Below the pieces are notes generated by a model that saw only the letters and a list, made by a program, of their open reading frames with translations, was not told the origin of the DNA and did not search any database. The position numbers and the translations under genes were made by a program. From CAZZNQ01 sp964655775 (lineage in GTDB: Bacteria > Planctomycetota > Brocadiia > SM23-32), in assembly GCA_964655775.1 (NCBI GenBank), contig CAZZNQ010000087.1, positions 1 through 16,895 of the forward strand: 16,895 nt of DNA. Reading direction: 5' to 3'. Positions 15,482 to 16,895 of the stretch are shown here, piece by piece; the stretch's first letter is position 1, and each line of letters opens with the position of its first letter.

Positions 15482-15545
15482 GATCCATCTGCCGGCGCCG
15501 CAGCCGCACTGGTACCGGCGCGCGGCATGAGCCGGAGGACAGCGA

Positions 15546-15572
15546 ACGGGCCGGCGGCAGGGACCGGCCCGT
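15546..15572 (-). terminator. Perfect 9-bp hairpin after HEAT-like copy 2
   Basis: ACGGGCCGG (15546-15554) and CCGGCCCGT (15564-15572) pair perfectly around a nine-base loop, 23 bases past the stop at 15596. No T tract follows on the minus strand, so it may act as a Rho-type or 3'-end stabilising structure rather than a classical terminator. A related hairpin follows copy 1. Confidence 0.4.
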
Positions 15573-15595
15573 GGGGTATGCCTCGTTGGCCGACT

Positions 15596-15873
15596 TCAGC
15601 TCTCTGCGTCTTGGGGGGCTTCTTCCTGGTCCGGCGCGGTTTCGCCGTCCGCCTCCTTATCCTTCTCTTTCTGCAGATCGGGGAAGGGGATGGCCCAGTC
15701 GCCCTTGTTCTTCTCCCACCACGCAATCCAGGACTCGGAGTCCTCCACGGCCTCGCTCGGGATGCGCTTCAGCCGTACCTCGACCAGCGCTATCTGACGC
15801 ACGGCTTTCATGAGGTCCTCGTCGCCTTCCTTGAGCTTCTCGACGATCCGCGGCATGGCGCCCCAGCCCAGCG
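15596..15873. repeat. Direct repeat, copy 2 (3' part of the HEAT-like gene)
   Basis: Partner of 14591-14868. The core 15678-15831 is identical to 14673-14826 over 154 bp, including every third codon position, while sequence upstream of 15873 rapidly becomes unalignable at nucleotide level. Confidence 0.9.
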
Positions 15874-16348
15874 CAGCAATTCGCTTCACGTCGTCTACCT
15901 TGTAGGCGTCGGTGAACATCTCGTCGGTGAGTTTCTGGCCGCCTTGCCACCACTGTGCCCACATTTGAGCTCGCCGTGCGTTGCTGGCTCGCAGCACGCC
16001 CTCAACCACCCATCGGCGTCGCGAGATCCGAGACAACGCTACACGCAGATGGAAAGCATATGGATAGGATTCGTCCCTCATTGCCTCGATGATATAAGGC
16101 ACCGCCGGAGGGCCGAGCTCGACGATTCTCTGAAAAGGCTCGGAACCATATATCCTGGCACCAGAAGACTCAATCATTTCGGATTGATTCATGAGATCTC
16201 GCCATTGGTCATACGCCTTTTCGAAGGCGCTCTTCATATCCTGCGCTCTCCCCTCTTCGGCGCCAAAGGAGGCCGAGAACGCGAGGATGGCCAGGCCGAA
16301 CATAAGGGCTATCGTCAAAGCTCGTCCCATCCTTATTGCAGCGTACAT
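15596..16348 (-). CDS. Secreted HEAT-like protein, copy 2 (250 aa)
   Basis: This is the intact paralog of copy 1. ATG 16348 has GGAGG eight bases upstream. Residues 1-30 form a signal peptide ('MGRALTIALMFGLAILAFSA', likely cut after 'SFGA'). Two HEAT-like units follow: 'ELGPPAVPYIIEAMRDE', then 'MWAQWWQGGQKLTDEMFTDA', and 'ALGWGAMPRIVEKLKEGDED', then 'SWIAWWEKNKGDWAIPFPDL'. Each unit pairs a helix hairpin with a Trp-Trp segment, suggesting an internal duplication. A Lys/Glu/Asp-rich tail ends it. The last 80 or so residues are nearly identical to copy 1, while the first 150 are strongly diverged. HEAT-like folds usually bind proteins. The function is unknown; location is periplasmic or extracellular. 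Confidence 0.85.
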   Translation of the reverse strand: MYAAIRMGRALTIALMFGLAILAFSASFGAEEGRAQDMKSAFEKAYDQWRDLMNQSEMIESSGARIYGSEPFQRIVELGPPAVPYIIEAMRDESYPYAFHLRVALSRISRRRWVVEGVLRASNARRAQMWAQWWQGGQKLTDEMFTDAYKVDDVKRIAALGWGAMPRIVEKLKEGDEDLMKAVRQIALVEVRLKRIPSEAVEDSESWIAWWEKNKGDWAIPFPDLQKEKDKEADGETAPDQEEAPQDAES

Positions 16349-16381
16349 ATTGGCCGCCTCCAGTCAGATGTCCGGGGAAGA

Positions 16382-16507
16382 CTAGTAACTCTTGTAATAG
16401 CGAAAATGGGTGCCGTAGTAGGCGCCGTTGAGTTGGTCGCGGCGATGCTCTATGCGCCAATAGTCGCCGTTGCGTTGACGAATCTGGGTCTTATCGTCTC
16501 GTGCCCT
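16382..16507 (-). pseudogene. Short frame with RIEHxxDQLNGxxYG motif, unit 2 (start lost or frameshifted)
   Basis: The open stretch follows a TGA (16510-16508) and ends at TAG 16384-16382, 33 bases before the ATG of HEAT-like copy 2. It encodes 'DYWRIEHRRDQLNGAYYGTH' and then 'FRYYKSY', but has no ATG, GTG or TTG start. In the neighbouring frame just upstream lies 'KGRCVCTRRRTEVEGHETIR', whose Cys-x-Cys may match the Cys-x-Cys ahead of unit 1; joining them needs one extra base. I read this as the paralog of the short ORF at 15380-15481, either truncated by decay or by sequence error. Confidence 0.4.
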
Positions 16508-16625
16508 TCAACCTCTGTGCGTCGTCTCGTGCAGACACAACGTCCCTTGGGCTCGCGGTCGGGGGGCCGAGAAGCCGTTGGCCACGACCTTCGTTCGGGT
16601 ACAGCCGCCGCCCTGCTTGCAAGGC
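16385..16625. other. Region between HEAT-like copies 2 and 3
   Basis: Apart from the short conserved peptide frame at 16382-16507 and the Cys-x-Cys segment just ahead of it, I see no intact gene. A GGGGGG run lies at 16561-16566. No convincing promoter or strong hairpin is visible. Confidence 0.35.
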
Positions 16626-16895
16626 TCAATCGGCCGGCTCCGATCTGACATCCGGGAAGGGAATCCTCCACCAATCCTGGTTCTCCTCCCACCAATCGAG
16701 GCAGTCCTGGGCTGAATCGGTGGGTGCGGGGCCTGCCGGTCCGAGCGAGAAATGGCTCTCTCGGGTGCTCTGACGACGCGTCACGGCGCCGATCATCGGC
16801 AATGCTCGCTCATCACCTTCTCGGAGTCGGGAGATCAAGTAGGGAAGCCCTCCCAGGCCCAAGAGGGGGATGGACTCGTATTCGCCTGCCTCGTA
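16626..16895 (-). CDS. HEAT-like protein, copy 3, N-terminus beyond window
   Basis: The frame is open from the right edge to TGA at 16628-16626, giving 89 residues of a C-terminus. It matches the last HEAT-like unit of copies 1 and 2: 'LGLGGLPYLISRLREGDERA' lines up with 'LGWGAMPRIVEKLKEGDEDL', and 'DWWEENQDWWRIPFPDVRSE' with 'AWWEKNKGDWAIPFPDLQKE'. It lacks the long Lys/Glu tail and differs throughout, so it was not part of the recent sequence exchange between copies 1 and 2. An internal TTG at 16862 is not needed as a start because the homology runs past it to the edge ('YEAGEYESIPLL'). Confidence 0.8.
   Translation of the reverse strand, partial: YEAGEYESIPLLGLGGLPYLISRLREGDERALPMIGAVTRRQSTRESHFSLGPAGPAPTDSAQDCLDWWEENQDWWRIPFPDVRSEPAD

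Noticed and set aside
15596..15598. Stop-codon readthrough from HEAT-like copy 2 into the short conserved peptide
   Set aside because: The TGA is in frame with the peptide of unit 1, but the equivalent stop of copy 3 (16626) is not in frame with the peptide of unit 2, so readthrough is not a shared feature.
15353..16648. 431-residue plus-strand frame across the HEAT-like array
   Set aside because: It is antisense to the paralogous family whose protein conservation is clear on the minus strand; its internal similarity to 14459-14866 merely mirrors the DNA repeat.
14591..16895. CRISPR array or transposon as explanation for the repeats
   Set aside because: There are only two long gene-sized repeats, no short regularly spaced repeats, no terminal inverted repeats and no transposase.

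Overview
The window is compact, GC-rich bacterial DNA from a chromosome or metagenomic contig. I found no phage, IS, CRISPR, tRNA or rRNA signature. The combination of a GldA/F/G-type ABC cluster with DUF4340, a Yip1-type membrane protein, a DUF1846 protein, an archaeal-type NifR3-related TIM barrel and secreted HEAT-like proteins suggests a planctomycete or another deep PVC/FCB/candidate-phylum lineage. That placement is inference; no single marker proves it.

Layout. Positions 1-5191 (minus strand) hold one tight five-gene operon: ABC ATPase (GTG start) > Yip1-like membrane protein (4-bp TTGA overlap) > ABC-2 permease > GldG-like auxiliary protein > DUF4340 protein, which runs off the left edge. 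Positions 5282-8770 (minus) hold a short helical-repeat protein, a YraN-family nuclease-fold protein, a phosphomannomutase/phosphoglucomutase and a DUS-like TIM-barrel protein. At 8771-8955 there is a divergent intergenic region with two face-away sigma70-like promoters and a 15-bp inverted repeat between them. Positions 8956-13042 (plus) hold a four-gene run: DUF1846, FAD-dependent oxidoreductase, HAD hydrolase and FKBP/SlyD-type peptidyl-prolyl isomerase. A secreted protein of unknown function follows at 13158-14540.

Positions 14548-16895 (minus) are the most unusual part. They contain a tandem array of at least three paralogous HEAT-like proteins rich in paired tryptophans; two have visible signal peptides, and the third has its N-terminus outside the window. 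Two copies share a 154-bp block with no nucleotide difference although their N-terminal halves are strongly diverged, which suggests gene conversion. One copy is split by a one-base frame break at a seven-G tract. Ahead of each complete copy lies a very short reading frame ending in a shared peptide motif, RIEHxxDQLNGxxYG, whose codons differ mostly at synonymous positions. This looks like a repeated two-gene module (small peptide plus secreted HEAT-like protein) that I do not recognise.

How the genes may work together: the left operon should form an inner-membrane ABC complex with periplasmic-facing auxiliary proteins. The central genes are housekeeping-like (sugar phosphate metabolism, nucleic-acid-associated, flavin/redox, protein folding). 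The right end encodes exported proteins of unknown role.
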